From positions 41,980,611 through 42,044,610 of the forward strand of contig NC_092576.1 in the NCBI RefSeq assembly GCF_037975245.1: a stretch of 64,000 nt of DNA, given 5' to 3'. Shown one piece after another: positions 46,192-57,540 of this stretch. The notes beneath the pieces were generated by a model. It ran no database searches. It had not been told where the DNA came from and saw only the letters and a program-made list of their open reading frames with translations. The first letter of the stretch is position 1, and the number at the start of each line of letters is the position of its first letter. The stretch comes from Apostichopus japonicus. Its lineage: Eukaryota > Echinodermata > Holothuroidea > Aspidochirotida > Stichopodidae. The position numbers and the translations under genes were made by a program.

Positions 46192-46746
46192 AGCTGAGTA
46201 CACCTCAATTGGTGTGGATACATGAGTCAGGTTTCACCTGACAACTTGTGCCTGAACAATTCCAATATATTTTTTACTGATTACAACAAAAACCCTACAC
46301 CTGTTTGTGCACCTAATATTATGGATTATGTAATCTTCAGCAGGATGTGTGGTCATTGTCTCAGTAGCTTAACCACTGTTTATGTAGTAAAGTAAACATG
46401 TGGACAGAGTAACATCCTGTCCCATTCCCTTGTAATCCATGGTAAAAGAGTGTATAAGATGCAACCTTCACCATTTGTATTCAGTAGCAGATATCCAGCC
46501 AAGTGAAGATATAATATACTCTGTAAAATCCAACGACTTGTTTGTGCCTTTATTTCTTGTTCACATACAGCTGTGACAACTCTACCAGATACAGTATGTA
46601 TATGCTAACTGAAGTAAAGACTGATGGCCTCACCACACATTCCAGACTGCCCCACAGTGTTGGTGTCAAAATTAATAATGATCCTCTTTCCAGAAAGTTA
46701 TGGCACCAATTGATTTTCCAGACTAATCTACTATCAATCTTGAAAA

Positions 46747-46989
46747 TTACCTTGAAGGGTCATCTTTGTCATGTTCAGATGAGTTAACTGATGGAGTGTA
46801 GTCCGGACTACCTGGCGGTTTTTCGTTGTATCCTGATGTGGATGCCACAGCAGCAGACGGACCATCATCGCCACTGTGAGATGGCCCTGGTTGCTTTGAT
46901 GGTGTTCTTGTCTCTGTTGGTCCAGTCAGCAACTTCAATGGTGATAGGGGGACCAGTGAACACTGAACTTCTACATGTGTTACATTCAC
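46747..46989 (-). pseudogene. Disordered-region exon of the Kolobok-like transposase
   Basis: The exon follows an acceptor near 46981 (ACACATGTAG) and ends at a GTAATT donor near 46751. The frame is rich in Pro, Ser, Thr and Asp (LLTGPTETRTPSKQPGPSHS, then PGSPDYTPSVNSSEHDKDD), the kind of disordered linker that follows a THAP domain. It lies between the THAP-like exon and the C-terminal exons on the same strand. Its assignment to that gene is an inference from order. Confidence 0.45.
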
Positions 46990-48221
46990 TGAAAATTAGA
47001 ATACACGCTTATTATACCACACATACAGTAGGCTGCTCTTGGACAGGGGTCAGCTGCCTAGATGGTTCACTTATCTTTTCTGAAGGAGAGCATATCCTCC
47101 TGCTTTATGTGGCTGCAAAAATATGGGCCACTCACACAATGAGCATTGCAAATGACTTCAGCTTGGTTTCATATAGTATAACTACAATGTAATCTCCCTT
47201 CTCTCAGTAACTATAGCTGTAGCCATTATATTTTCCTGTGAAGCCATCAGGTATAGCCTCTTCAACCACTCTCGTCAGGCAGGCGAATATGATGAATAAA
47301 ATACAATGTATATTATGCCCTAGTCAGCCTGCCCGATGTGCAGTTTTAATTGCTATTTTGCTTTCAACGAGTACTGTTTCTAAAATTTTGGCCCCTGTAC
47401 TCACTTCTGCTATAGAATACTCTACAGATGTATGAAAGTTTTCCATTCTTCCTTGTATTACCCTAGCTTACACTTCTCTACCACATTTTCTCCACCCAAC
47501 CCCCTGCCTCCTTTTTGTCTGGTAGCTTGCCCCCCCCCCATATACATGCCTCAATGTTTTACTGGTGGAGATTCCTTGTTTCCCGTTCAAAACTGACTAC
47601 TTAAATCTTTAATGCCTGTCACCACCCTCCCCTCCCCCATTTCCCAACTGTTTTTCGGTAATATCATGCACATGTCTATAAGATCATGCTACCTTTAGAT
47701 GGAGATGTACATTCTGCAGAATCCTGTCTTTATTTTCACTGCAGTTGGTTGGGACACAGCTTCTAGATTAATCTAAGTATTGAAAATTGGGAAAGAAAAT
47801 AAAAAGGAAGTTATGAAAGTTCATTTAAGAAAGCAGTTTGATATGTTTGAAAGTACCTGTCACAAGCGTTTTCTCTTGTAACAAAAATTGCAGCCCTACC
47901 AACAAAAATGGCAAAATATAAGGATGTCATTTACTGTGAAACATATGCGCTATGACTCTTGAGTATAAAGATAGGTGGGAGCACATTATAATATTGGGCA
48001 AAATGACATGTAAACATCTTATACTTGTTATTCTGGATTTTTCATGATGTACCACAAATGAAAGTTAATATAGCCCTAGCCTACGCCTAACTCCATCGTC
48101 GCCGTACCTAATTTAGGGCCTAACTAACTGAACGAAATTATAAGAATTAGGCTACTGTAAGATAGTAATAATACCAAGTTAGTCATTGTTGTAGTAGGCC
48201 TAGGCCAGAAAATACACTTAC

Positions 48222-48370
48222 TCTTTTCCGATCCAGCTTCGCAACTACTGGTCTACTTGTTTCTATATCTCCTCGAGATTTGAAGATACTTTCTCCAAAT
48301 AGAGAAGGAACGGCATTGTCTTGTAGACGGCGAGCTGCTGGTGTTCCAAGTCCAAGTTGCGCGGATAGGA
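48222..48370 (-). pseudogene. THAP-like exon of the Kolobok-like transposase
   Basis: Read on the minus strand, the frame ends AARRLQDNAVPSLFGESIF then KSRGDIETSRPVVAKLDRKR at a GTAAGT donor (48216-48221). R-x-L-x-x-x-A-V-P-S-L-F is the closing signature of a THAP zinc-finger domain (AVPTIF in most members). The Cys-x-x-x-x-Cys start of THAP is not visible upstream in this frame, so the domain is partial or lies in another exon. It fits the first gene part of the TTAA element. Confidence 0.5.
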
Positions 48371-48808
48371 GATAGGAATCGAAACTTTAACTGGTGAAGG
48401 GCGCACTGCACACATAAGATTCGCTCGAAGGTCCAAGCCAATCTTTACTTATAGGCAGCTAGGCTGGCTGAGTGCACTGGTACTAAGCTATCGCTGTATA
48501 CAGTGTTGACGAACACGAAACTTTCTTGTACTGCTGTGCACCCATTCTCATCTGATATTTTGTTTACTTTTCGTGACGTTTTGTTTACGGCTTTGATCTC
48601 GGTTAGCATATTAGGCATACTTAGTTTTGGTAACTTGGCGGTTCCCCCGTGACGTCATTATCTTTCGGAATTAGCTTGGTTATTAACTTAATTAAAACAG
48701 CAAAGAAACAATTGTGGAACTCCAAATTTGGAATATAGGGTTTTTATATGTAGCTTTTCAATTTGTGTAAGTTTGAAGGAAATCTGTTACGTGTCACTTG
48801 ACCTTTAA

Positions 48809-50040
48809 TATTAATGTCCTTAAAGTGCGACTTATACCTAGGAATAGGCTTTATTGTATTGCGACAGCTATGCTATTAGTATTATATTAATACTAGGCCT
48901 ATATACATGTTGACCTTCATCCTCGGGCCGACCAACAACATTGCATATGTTTGCTGCTGCTCTCAAGCGGAGAACGATACTAAAATTCGACATCAATCGC
49001 AACCTTTCATGAAGTAATTATTCTAAGCTTGTGGTTATGGTAGGCAAAGTCACTGTTTTATTGAGGGATCTGTGAAAATTTGTTTTCCAAATTACTCTGC
49101 CTAGGACTAGCCGAGTCAGACTCGAAGTGAAGTTGGTAGCTTTTCGTGGAAGTGGCTCTCAGTACATGTTTCAACTGTATATTCTACCCCTAAGAAATAC
49201 ACATTTTTACCATGACAACCTACAGGCAAGAGCCAATTTTACGTAAATAACGAAGCTTACAGTTATTTTCTCTCCAAAATGACCCGTATGCAGTACAGTA
49301 TGTACTCACATATTTGTCAATAAAAGGAAGTTATAGTTATAGTTTTGGGGGTGTTTTAAGGCTTAGATGTCAGAACTTCGCAGTGTCCATGCTACTACTA
49401 GACTAGCAGTAGGCGTATTGCATAATACACTAGAAATAGGCCTAGGCCCCTAGCCCTTTCTGTTGTTTTATGTCAGGTAATATTTTGTGCAGCCAATTCC
49501 AACAGGCTAGGCTGGCAGTGCAGGACGCATAAAACAGGGAAGTCTATGCTCGGTCGACTCAGCGCTTGGAGAGTGTTATATTCAAATAGGCCTACATGTT
49601 CTCGCCAGTGTTATTCTTTGAGTAGGACAGAGGAAAGAATGAGTAAGCATCCAAAATGTGTAATCAGTTTAATATCTATTGACAGAATTGAAATCTAGTG
49701 TAACTCAAGAAAAGAGAAAGAAAAGAAAGATAAACTTGTCTACACCACCTCACCACACCTTCCTTTAATAAAGCCAAGGATAAAGTAAACTTTGTAAATG
49801 GTGATATATGACAGTGAAAATAACACAATTTCAACAGTACTTGTACTAAACGTTGCCAAAGCATGATGTCCTCTGCCATGATACAGAACCAGCTTCTGAA
49901 TTAAAATAATGCTGAAACTTCTTTCTTGTATTATTTATTAGCCTCATGGCTAGCATGGCAACCTTTCATTTGCATGTCTTGCAAACTGATTGCACTCTCT
50001 TGAGCATTTACAGTCTCATTTGTTTGTGTAATCTGTGCCG
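48809..50040. other. Remainder of MADF-BESS intron 1; no feature recognised
   Basis: Unique sequence with several TAGGCCTA words between the TTAA element and the possible LTR. Confidence 0.4.
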
Positions 50041-50632
50041 TGTAACGTGACCGTTCTCAGACTTAATGTGGATAACAGATCACGTGACATAAAAAGGAGA
50101 ACACGAGGATGAAAGTAAGTTTAAAGCATTTAATAAGCTATTTACATGACAGAACAAAGTATAAATACGAACATAATACATAACTATAGTTTTTTACTTC
50201 AATTAACGTCTTTCTGGACTTGGAGAGCCGAGGGGAGAGTTTCTGCTTATTTCTTGAGTTACCTTAGTGCTAGGCGGATAGTGTCCAGGTTTGCTTTAGA
50301 AGTAGTTCGGCTGGATGTAGATACAGTTCAGGTAGAGCGACGAGATTCCATTAGAGTGTAGTAGATCGGAATTCCGACAAAAGTATAGAGTTAAATATGT
50401 ACTGTGTTTAAAATGGACACAGTAATCAAGCCAAGGAACCATCAGAGGTGTGGCGACAACCTCTGAACGGAACGAACGGAGAAAATGGAGAGGGCGCTCA
50501 ATCGGGCTTCTTTTTTACCCGGAGTGTAAAGGAATGTTCCAGTAAGTTATGAATATTCATGAAGTCCGCAGAAACACTTTGTTGGCGAGTTCCAGTTATG
50601 CAGAGCGCGTGAGCACATCTGGGATCGTAACA
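50041..50632 (-). mobile_element. Possible solo LTR, minus orientation
   Basis: On the minus strand it begins TGTTACGATCCCAGATGTGC and ends CGGTCACGTTACA, giving TG..CA ends with short inverted TGTTACG/CGTTACA. It is about 592 bp, GC-richer than its surroundings, without a gene. TGTTACGATCC-type starts are common among Gypsy-like LTRs. No target duplication is evident (flanks gccg and attg), so the call is tentative. Confidence 0.4.
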
Positions 50633-50696
50633 ATTGGAAGACTCGGAGACTTTAATGGTAACTTATATTACGTAATAGGGTAGGTGAATAAGTGGG

Positions 50697-51440
50697 TTAC
50701 ATAACAGCGGTCTTTGACGTTTTCTGTAGAAAGTTGTGCAACGCACAGGTTGCGTTTATAATTTTATCCACATTCTGTGGTTGCAGCTGATTCCTCCTCT
50801 GGTAGATCCTCCAACGGGCTGTAAGGATTCCGAAGGCATTCTCCACGACCCTCCTGGCCCGTGAGAGGCGATAATTGTAAATTATATTCCCTTCACATAG
50901 CTGTTGTCCAGGATAATGCCTCATTAAATTAATTTTTAATGGGAAGGCAACATCACCCACAGCAACAAAAGGTAACTTTCCTATTTCAGGAGCTCCAGGG
51001 AGCTGTTGGCATGGAGGTATATTCAGCTCATTGCTGTCCATTTGCCGTCCTATTTGGCGCCTGGCAAAAATCCCTCCACACTACATGACCCAAAAGCACC
51101 AACATCGATTATAATAAAACAGTACATGTGGTCTACTATAGCCATGAGAACTACAGAAAAAGTGTAATTGTAGTTAAAAAATACAGATCCTGAATTTGGT
51201 GGTGCCTGGATAACCACATGCTTACCAGTAATTGCACTAATGCAGTTTGGGAATTGCCATCTATTAAGGAATCCTTCTGCTGCTGTCTCCCAATCCTTTC
51301 TCTTTGGAACGGGCTTTTACAGTGGTTGAAACTTTCTCCAGAGTATTTCGCACGTTTCCGGAACCATGCCAACTATGGTGGATTTTCTAACCCTGTTACT
51401 ATATGCAAACGACTTGCACGAGTCTCCTCGAGCCAAAAAC
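50697..51440 (-). pseudogene. HARBI1-like PIF/Harbinger transposase (decayed, catalytic D lost)
   Basis: The exon starts after a CCATTGGTAG acceptor at 51441. It reads FLARGDSCKSFAYSNRVRKS, then TIVGMVPETCEILWRKFQPL, a stop, and RWQFPNCISAITGKHVVIQA. The family motif at this last block is NCIGAIDGKH, so the first catalytic Asp is replaced by Thr. It continues NSGSVFFNYNYTFSVVLMAI and FIIIDVGAFGSCS, keeping the second Asp, then shifts frame near 51072. The last part (51041-50697) has FVAVGDVAFPL and YNYRLSRARRVVENAFGILT with the third acidic residue (E of VVENAFG) and ends LHNFLQKTSKTAVM. One stop, one frameshift and the D-to-T change make it inactive. The N-terminal exon is not seen. Confidence 0.88.
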
Positions 51441-51527
51441 CTACCAATGGAAAGACAAAAATACAGAAATTCATTGTTCTAATTATGTTACTTTCAAGTA
51501 AAATATCTATTTATTCTTTTCAAATAG

Positions 51528-51691
51528 GGGAGGTAGCGCAGAAAAGGTGGATGAACCTAAGAGATGCCTTTAATAACTATAATAAAAAGATGAAGGGCCA
51601 AAAGTCTGGGGACGAATACAGGAAAATGAAAAAAAAAATACCGATACGCTGATGTCCTGCAGTTCTTATTGCCTTTCCTTAAACAACGACA
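51528..51691 (+). pseudogene. MADF-BESS exon 2
   Basis: It continues MADF in frame: EVAQKRWMNLRDAFNNYNKK, then MKGQKSGDEYRKMKK. The ten-A run at 51628-51637 throws the frame off. One base fewer would give the expected YRYADVLQFLLPFL ending. The donor GTAAGT follows at 51692. It sits 87 bases from the oppositely oriented transposase exon. Confidence 0.85.
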
Positions 51692-52164
51692 GTAAGTCAT
51701 TGCTATGCATTATCAAAGAGAAGAGTAATAATGATTATTCCTGACTTAATGAATCTATATTATCTTTGTAAACAAGTGTTTGTAGCTCTCATTTTGTATT
51801 TGATTCATGGAAATCTGCAAAGTAGTTAGTAGACTCAGCTTGAAAAACTTAAATTAAAGTTCTTGTTAAGGTTATATGTTAACACCTTCATATTTCCTTG
51901 CAAAAACCTTGGTTGTTAATAGCAACATTTCCTGTGGTGTTTCAAGTTCTATGGAATTGGGTAAAACCAGAGTTTAGTTGAAATTTGCTTGTTGACAAAA
52001 ATAATAAAAGAACTGTAGGTTGGTAGTTTGGATGGTACTTGGCACAATTATACTGTACTGTTTTGCTTTTCATAATCCCTTTGATTTTCTTAGGATGATT
52101 GTCATTGAATATGTTTTATTTTATTTTATTTTATGTTTTTTTCTTTTTTTTAATTTACATTTAG

Positions 52165-52546
52165 AAGGTGTGGTAACTTGGAGGAAATCAGAGCTGTGGA
52201 TCATCTTCCATCAGATACTCAATCTGCGTCCGAAGAACTGGATATGGCATTAGAGAAAGCATGTGGGAGTTCTTCACCAATCCACTCTCACTGCATTCCA
52301 TCTCCCAAGGTGCCTACCCGTAAAAGGAAGGAACATAATCTGGAGACAGATTCTTTCATCCTCGAATATTTTAAAGAGAAAAGGCAACTTCTGACTAAGG
52401 AAGATGATATTGATCTCTTCTTCAAATCAATGGCATGCACAGTGCGTAATTTCCCTATGCACCTCTAATCAGAAATTAAATTTGAAATTTATCAGATAAT
52501 TCACAGAGCAGAAATCAAAATGTTAGATCAACCCTCGGAGCCTTGA
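52165..52546 (+). pseudogene. MADF-BESS exon 3 with BESS motif
   Basis: Acceptor TTTACATTTAG. It reads EEIRAVDHLPSDTQSASEEL, a basic PTRKRKEHNLETDSFI stretch, and the BESS motif DDIDLFFKSMACTVRNFPMH. The TAA at 52466-52468 replaces a Gln codon. Beyond it the same frame continues SEIKFEIYQIIHRAEIKML to TGA at 52544-52546, which shows the stop is a lesion and not the natural end. Confidence 0.85.
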
Positions 52547-54428
52547 AAAAATCCTTAAATTGCATCACAAATATCAGCAGATGAATTTGAAGAAGCAGAT
52601 CGATATCATCTTTCTTATCATGATGATTTTACTTATTCCATATTTGCCATTTTGTATTTTGATATTTCTATTAAATAGGTCAGTCCCGAAATGGTTGGCA
52701 AATTTATGTAGTGGAGTGGAAATCCATTTATTTAAGAACCCATACTTTCCCTTTTGGCATCCCATATTTATTTTCCTTTACAGACAGCAGTGCTCTTAGG
52801 ATGGCATACTCATATTAGAGTCTATATCAATCCGTGAGAATGTTCTCTTTCAGGAAAAGTGCCAAACTGCAGTAGAACATTTGTTTTGATATGTTATCAA
52901 TCAGGGTTTGGTTTTTGTAGCTTTCATGTTTAAGAGCATACATGGCAGTACATGTTGTGCAAAAATTGTGTCAATTCAGGCAAGTTTAGTCTTCTGGCAC
53001 TCTTCATATGCGTGTTCTCAAGAGAAGTTCTGTTTCACAGGATTTTTTTTTTAATTCTGGGTTCAAGAGGAACTATAAAAAAGCCATCATCTTTTAATTG
53101 ATTGGTTCATATTGATTACATATTATTGAAGGAAACACAAATTCTGAAAACATTACAATACAAATTTGAAATTATTGGTTTGTGGTTCATTCTGTCAGTA
53201 GCATGTGGCTGAGTGGTTAAAGGTTAACTTCAGTACTCCATCAAGGTCTCTTATGAATTTTGAGACTGGTGTCAGAGTTGTCACTATTTTAACTGAGAGG
53301 AATTTGTACTGTCCTGTCTATTACTCTAAAAGGAATTTTTCTCTTATCAGCCTTCAATTATTCCATTGGCTGAGTAAATCTGATTACCCAGGTAACACCC
53401 TTGTTGATCAACAATAGTAACAAGTTACAAACTACATATTAGAGGTGAAAGTTACTTTCCATAAGGCAGGGAATCTGATTTTAATTTCTGGTTGAAATTC
53501 ATGAATTCTGGCCGGTTGTAGAGAGTGTCGTACTTTTTCTTTTACCAAATGTCAAATGTTAATTTACAGGAAGTCAACAACAATGTATCCTTTTGCACCT
53601 CTCTCTAAGTAGCCAGAAAATTAGACAATGCCACATTGATATATGTGGGCATTTTATTTTAATACCAAGCATGAACATTTTGCACATTTCAATTGCAATT
53701 TAAATGTATGAGATCCACCCTTTGATAATTTGTGATTTTTAAGTGCCAAGTTAATGCAAACATGGTATAAAAGTTGAAACAAGTGGAAAAGTCATGAAGA
53801 GAATGAAATTAAAGCGAATGAATTTGATATGAAACTTTGTCGTATTCTTGTAAGCATATCATTTTTTTTTAATTTAAGAATTAGTCTCAAGAAATTATCA
53901 GGTGTCATTTGACTAATCAAGGAACATGAAATATGGGGCCAGTGATTTAAACAAAGATTAGGTGTGTTCAATAGTCGACAGCCAACTGTTTAATAGATGT
54001 ATTTCAGCTAGATGAGGCTTATCCCTGGCGGTCCTAGCCTTTGCTTGACGCCCTCTGGAGCCGCCCATGTCACACATTTCCTGCATGTCCCCCACTTTTA
54101 TTTTACTTGGACGCGTTAGCAAGGTGTGGCACAGTGCCAGATCAGCTGTTTACAATGGTGTATCACATTTATTTTTAAGGAGGCCTGCCAATTCACCCGG
54201 TGTAGGCGTAGACTCCGAATTCCAAGATCTCCCAGCCCTCCTTGTTGCCCTGTTCAATCTCCCGTCTTTTAAGACCTATACTTCCTTCCCTGGTGTCGCA
54301 TGAAAAGATTACGCTACGGTGAAGATTATCAATTATTTTTGAAACGGCAAGTGTTTATTGGTAGACTTCATTACTGCAATATCAACGCTTGCTTACCTGA
54401 GACAAATCGCCAATCTTTGACAAGCAGA
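52547..54428. other. No gene recognised; probable right part of the Harbinger element and unique DNA
   Basis: I looked for the inverted partner of GGGCCGGTCACACTAC here and did not find it. Short frames (52560-52799, 53205-53417, 54067-54303) have no support. Confidence 0.4.
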
Positions 54429-54626
<198 letters not shown>

Positions 54627-55316
54627 CAGCTACGTCATAAGAGTGAATCATAATTCATGACTAATTAATAGATATAACATCCCTTACCGAAGAATGCATT
54701 AAAAGCTCCCTCAAGATATAGTGTCAATATAGTGTTAATAAAATTAATAACAACTTCACAGATGATTTACTTTACTGTTATTAAACGTTTGACGTACAAT
54801 GAAACACCGTCGTTGGTGGAATAAAGTTTGTATATAAAACCATCACATGTTCACTTTCCACCAATCAGAGTACCATGATACTTAATTTAGCTATCTCTAA
54901 ATATGACAGCCGATCATATACTATCCTAACAAGCGGTTCTAGGAAACCATTTAAAGCCAAAGGTAATTGAAATTTACAGGAAAGGCTATAATACAAATCA
55001 CATGAAATCACATAGTAATATTTGTATTAATTGCTGTTAAATGTTTCTACGCAGCAAATAACGTCTATGTTACAGAAGCGTTGAGGTTCCGATAAACCCC
55101 TCACAACATTTGCACTTCTTAATTTTAAGTATAAATATGCACAAAACATAAAAAAGATCAAAATAAACTTTATGTTAAAGTCCCAATACCTGACTTGATG
55201 ATGAATTTAGGAAAAAAAAAATCCAAAGTAGATTCAATTTTGTTATTCTACATGCACTCTGACCAGATGGGTTAATAGAGAAAAGCTGTCGCAATCGAAA
55301 GAAAGATGTTGTACCC

Positions 55317-57540
55317 ATAAGGGTAACAGAAAATGTTGTATCACAAAATTGCTTATTCACTTCACTTAGACCCCTATTGACAATGTTGAAATGTTAGTGA
55401 TTTGCAATTAATGGCATCTCTACAAAACGTGACATTTTTCCTCCACAAATTGAACTCACCAAATATCTACTTCTTTGACGAAAAACCTTCGACTCATTCC
55501 TTCCAGATGCTAGGATTTTTTTTTTTAAATGACCCAGCCTTGACTTTCAGATAGCTGACACGACCATTGTCCGCAATGTTGGAATTCTGGGGAAATTGCG
55601 ACACCAATTCAGATACTTGATCCCTCAAACAGAATATATTCAAATCAAGCTCAAGGATCCAATGCCCTGCATTTGATTTCTTATAAACCACTTGACCTTT
55701 TAACTATTCTCCTCTGACAGAGTTTTAAACGTAATTAACAACAGTTAGCTGTTATGACTGTATCCAATCATCAGCAAGGATATCTCAAGCTGCTTTTGGA
55801 GTTCAAGTAACCACATCGCTAGACAGTTCTATTGATCTTATATATAAACTCCACACATTAAAGGTACAATAGGCAATCTGAAAACATAATCCACCTCTTC
55901 CACCAAAATATCACCATGAATGAACATCATGGTAATAAGGTTAAAAACTTACAATAATCAGAAGAAAGAGCATGAAACATTATTGCAACTTTGTAGGACG
56001 CAAACTGTTCTGTGTTAGAAAATGGTAGGTACTATGTGCACTACCTGTGGGACATGAAAACACACCCTGCCCAATGCTTCTGTTTCCAGACAGTCATTTT
56101 GAACACTGTTATAAGTTGCCGTATGAGTCTCATTTGCATCGTGAACAAGACCACAGCACTACAGCATATATACCAGACCAATACATGTCACCTACCTCGA
56201 ATGTAAAAACTCATCAGTTTCATTCTCATCAAATAATTTCTTTCTCTTTCATTATTATGACAGAAATAATCAAAAAATTCTTAATTAGAAAACTGCTATG
56301 GCATCTCTCTTTTGACATTTATACAACCAATGATCAAGTAAGCCACAGTATGTATATATATGAAAACTTCATAGGAACTGAATCCAAATTTACATGATCC
56401 TCTCATTAGCTATTTCAAGGTAAACATGACATTTTAAATGCAATACCTCGTAAAACAGCTCCAAGTCCTTGAGTCATACAGTCTTATTTATTAATAAGCT
56501 ATCCTATGGGCAAAATGAATAATTTCTGTAGTTGTATAGAATTTTGTTCAAAGCAATATTGGTAGACCACAAATAAGAATTCATCTCAATATTGAGCTGT
56601 GTGCACGTTGGGTTCTTTTTTGCTTTATTTCAAATATTCTGTTCTAAAGAATATTCTGATTAATATAATAAAGTTGAAACATTTAGTGTACCTCTGAAAG
56701 CTGCCTACTAACCTGCATCTAGGGATCTACAGCCAATGATGTAAGCCTCTCGTAAGTTGTGGATGTTGGACTGGTGATCAAAATCCAAATATTGAAAATG
56801 GATTCACAGAAATGTAGTTAAATTAGCTCTCATGAAATGCTAATACTTGAACATAACACGTATACAGGATACTACTTCCCCCATAGGTATACCTAAGACA
56901 TGAATCAAAACCCAATAGGAATGTTGTTATGATGGCAAATAAAACACTAGCTCGGATAACAGAGCTCTTGAAAAAAAAAAGCAATCACAAACAAGTGCAT
57001 CAAGACTACTCCGTACTTCTTGATACAATATCAAGTGTAAGATCGTTTTCAGAAGCTGGAAAAGTGGACGGACTACATAAACTGATTTTTACTGAATTCA
57101 AGTTTTTAGATAAACAAATGACTCTCTGGGAATGTTTGTGTGACACTTCACCTATTATCTTATACTAAGGTGAAAAGACATCCTTAGATTTCATTGACTA
57201 TCCTCGGAATTGTCCCCTGACTTCATGTCCTCTCACTGATAATTCCCAAAATTGTAAAAAGACCAATAATAATGTAAATTTCAAAAGAAAATGCCTGTTT
57301 CTAGAGAATATATTACATAAACCGTGGGTATTTGACCACCTAATATTGAAATCTCCAGAACGTACAATCACTTCAAACGTACAGTGTCAACATAGGGGGT
57401 CGACTTCAATTTTATATTGCGAGAATTTCTGAAAATATTATGGTCCCCTCATCTTTTACTTCTTATATGATTATTATCAAACAGTTTTAAACTAAGTACT
57501 AAACATCTACCAAAATTTCTTTCTATGTTGTTACCCTTAT
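55317..57540. mobile_element. Insertion private to duplication copy 2 (about 2.2 kb)
   Basis: In copy 1 the sequence runs directly through 'ttttgctacccttatggcg' (4013-4028). In copy 2 the same site is opened: ATAAGGGTAACA at 55317-55328 and its inverse TGTTACCCTTAT at 57529-57540. Since the right-hand 12-mer is nearly present in copy 1, it is target DNA, so the left 12-mer may be an inverted copy of the target, or copy 1 may be an excision scar. The interior has no recognisable transposase, and the open frames at 56047-56397 and 56929-57168 show no motif I know. Confidence 0.6.

Larger units (their letters stand above)
42594..48804. mobile_element. 6.2-kb TTAA-flanked DNA transposon, Kolobok-like
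   Basis: TTAA stands at 42590-42593 and 48805-48808. Just inside, the ends are inverted: AGGTCAAGCGACACGTAGAC on the left, and AGGTCAAGTGACACGTAACA read inward on the right (17 bp with one mismatch). Inside are two convergent genes: a P2RX7-C-terminus-like gene on the plus strand (43171-45009) and exons of a THAP-type transposase on the minus strand (45867 to about 48370). TTAA target duplication is used by the piggyBac and Kolobok superfamilies, and a THAP-like element points to Kolobok. Both genes are broken, so this copy is inactive. It is inserted in intron 1 of the MADF-BESS gene. Confidence 0.8.
41744..52546 (+). pseudogene. MADF-BESS protein gene of a PIF/Harbinger transposon (interrupted, decayed)
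   Basis: There are three exons: 41744-41888 (donor GTAAGT), 51528-51691 (acceptor CAAATAG, donor GTAAGT) and 52165-52546. Exon 1 reads MAHEENEKLVEFVRLNPSLY, then DKTDKNFKDSTRKRDIW. Exon 2 continues in phase as EVAQKRWMNLRDAFNNYNKK. Together they make a MADF DNA-binding domain (residues 1 to about 100). Exon 3 encodes a basic linker and a C-terminal BESS motif (DDIDLFFKSMACTVRNFP). Two faults are visible: an extra A in a ten-A run (51628-51637) shifts the frame inside MADF, and an in-frame TAA at 52466-52468 lies inside BESS. Intron 1 has swollen to 9.6 kb by insertion of a hAT MITE, a 6.2-kb TTAA element and a possible LTR. In PIF/Harbinger elements such a protein helps target or import the transposase. 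Confidence 0.82.

Noticed and set aside
52560-52799. Hydrophobic open frame after the BESS exon
   Set aside because: It starts after the natural end of the MADF-BESS frame, is AT-rich, and shows no motif or splice support.
53201-53230. tRNA-like A box (TGGCTGAGTGG) suggesting a tRNA or SINE
   Set aside because: No B box follows at the expected distance and no cloverleaf can be drawn.
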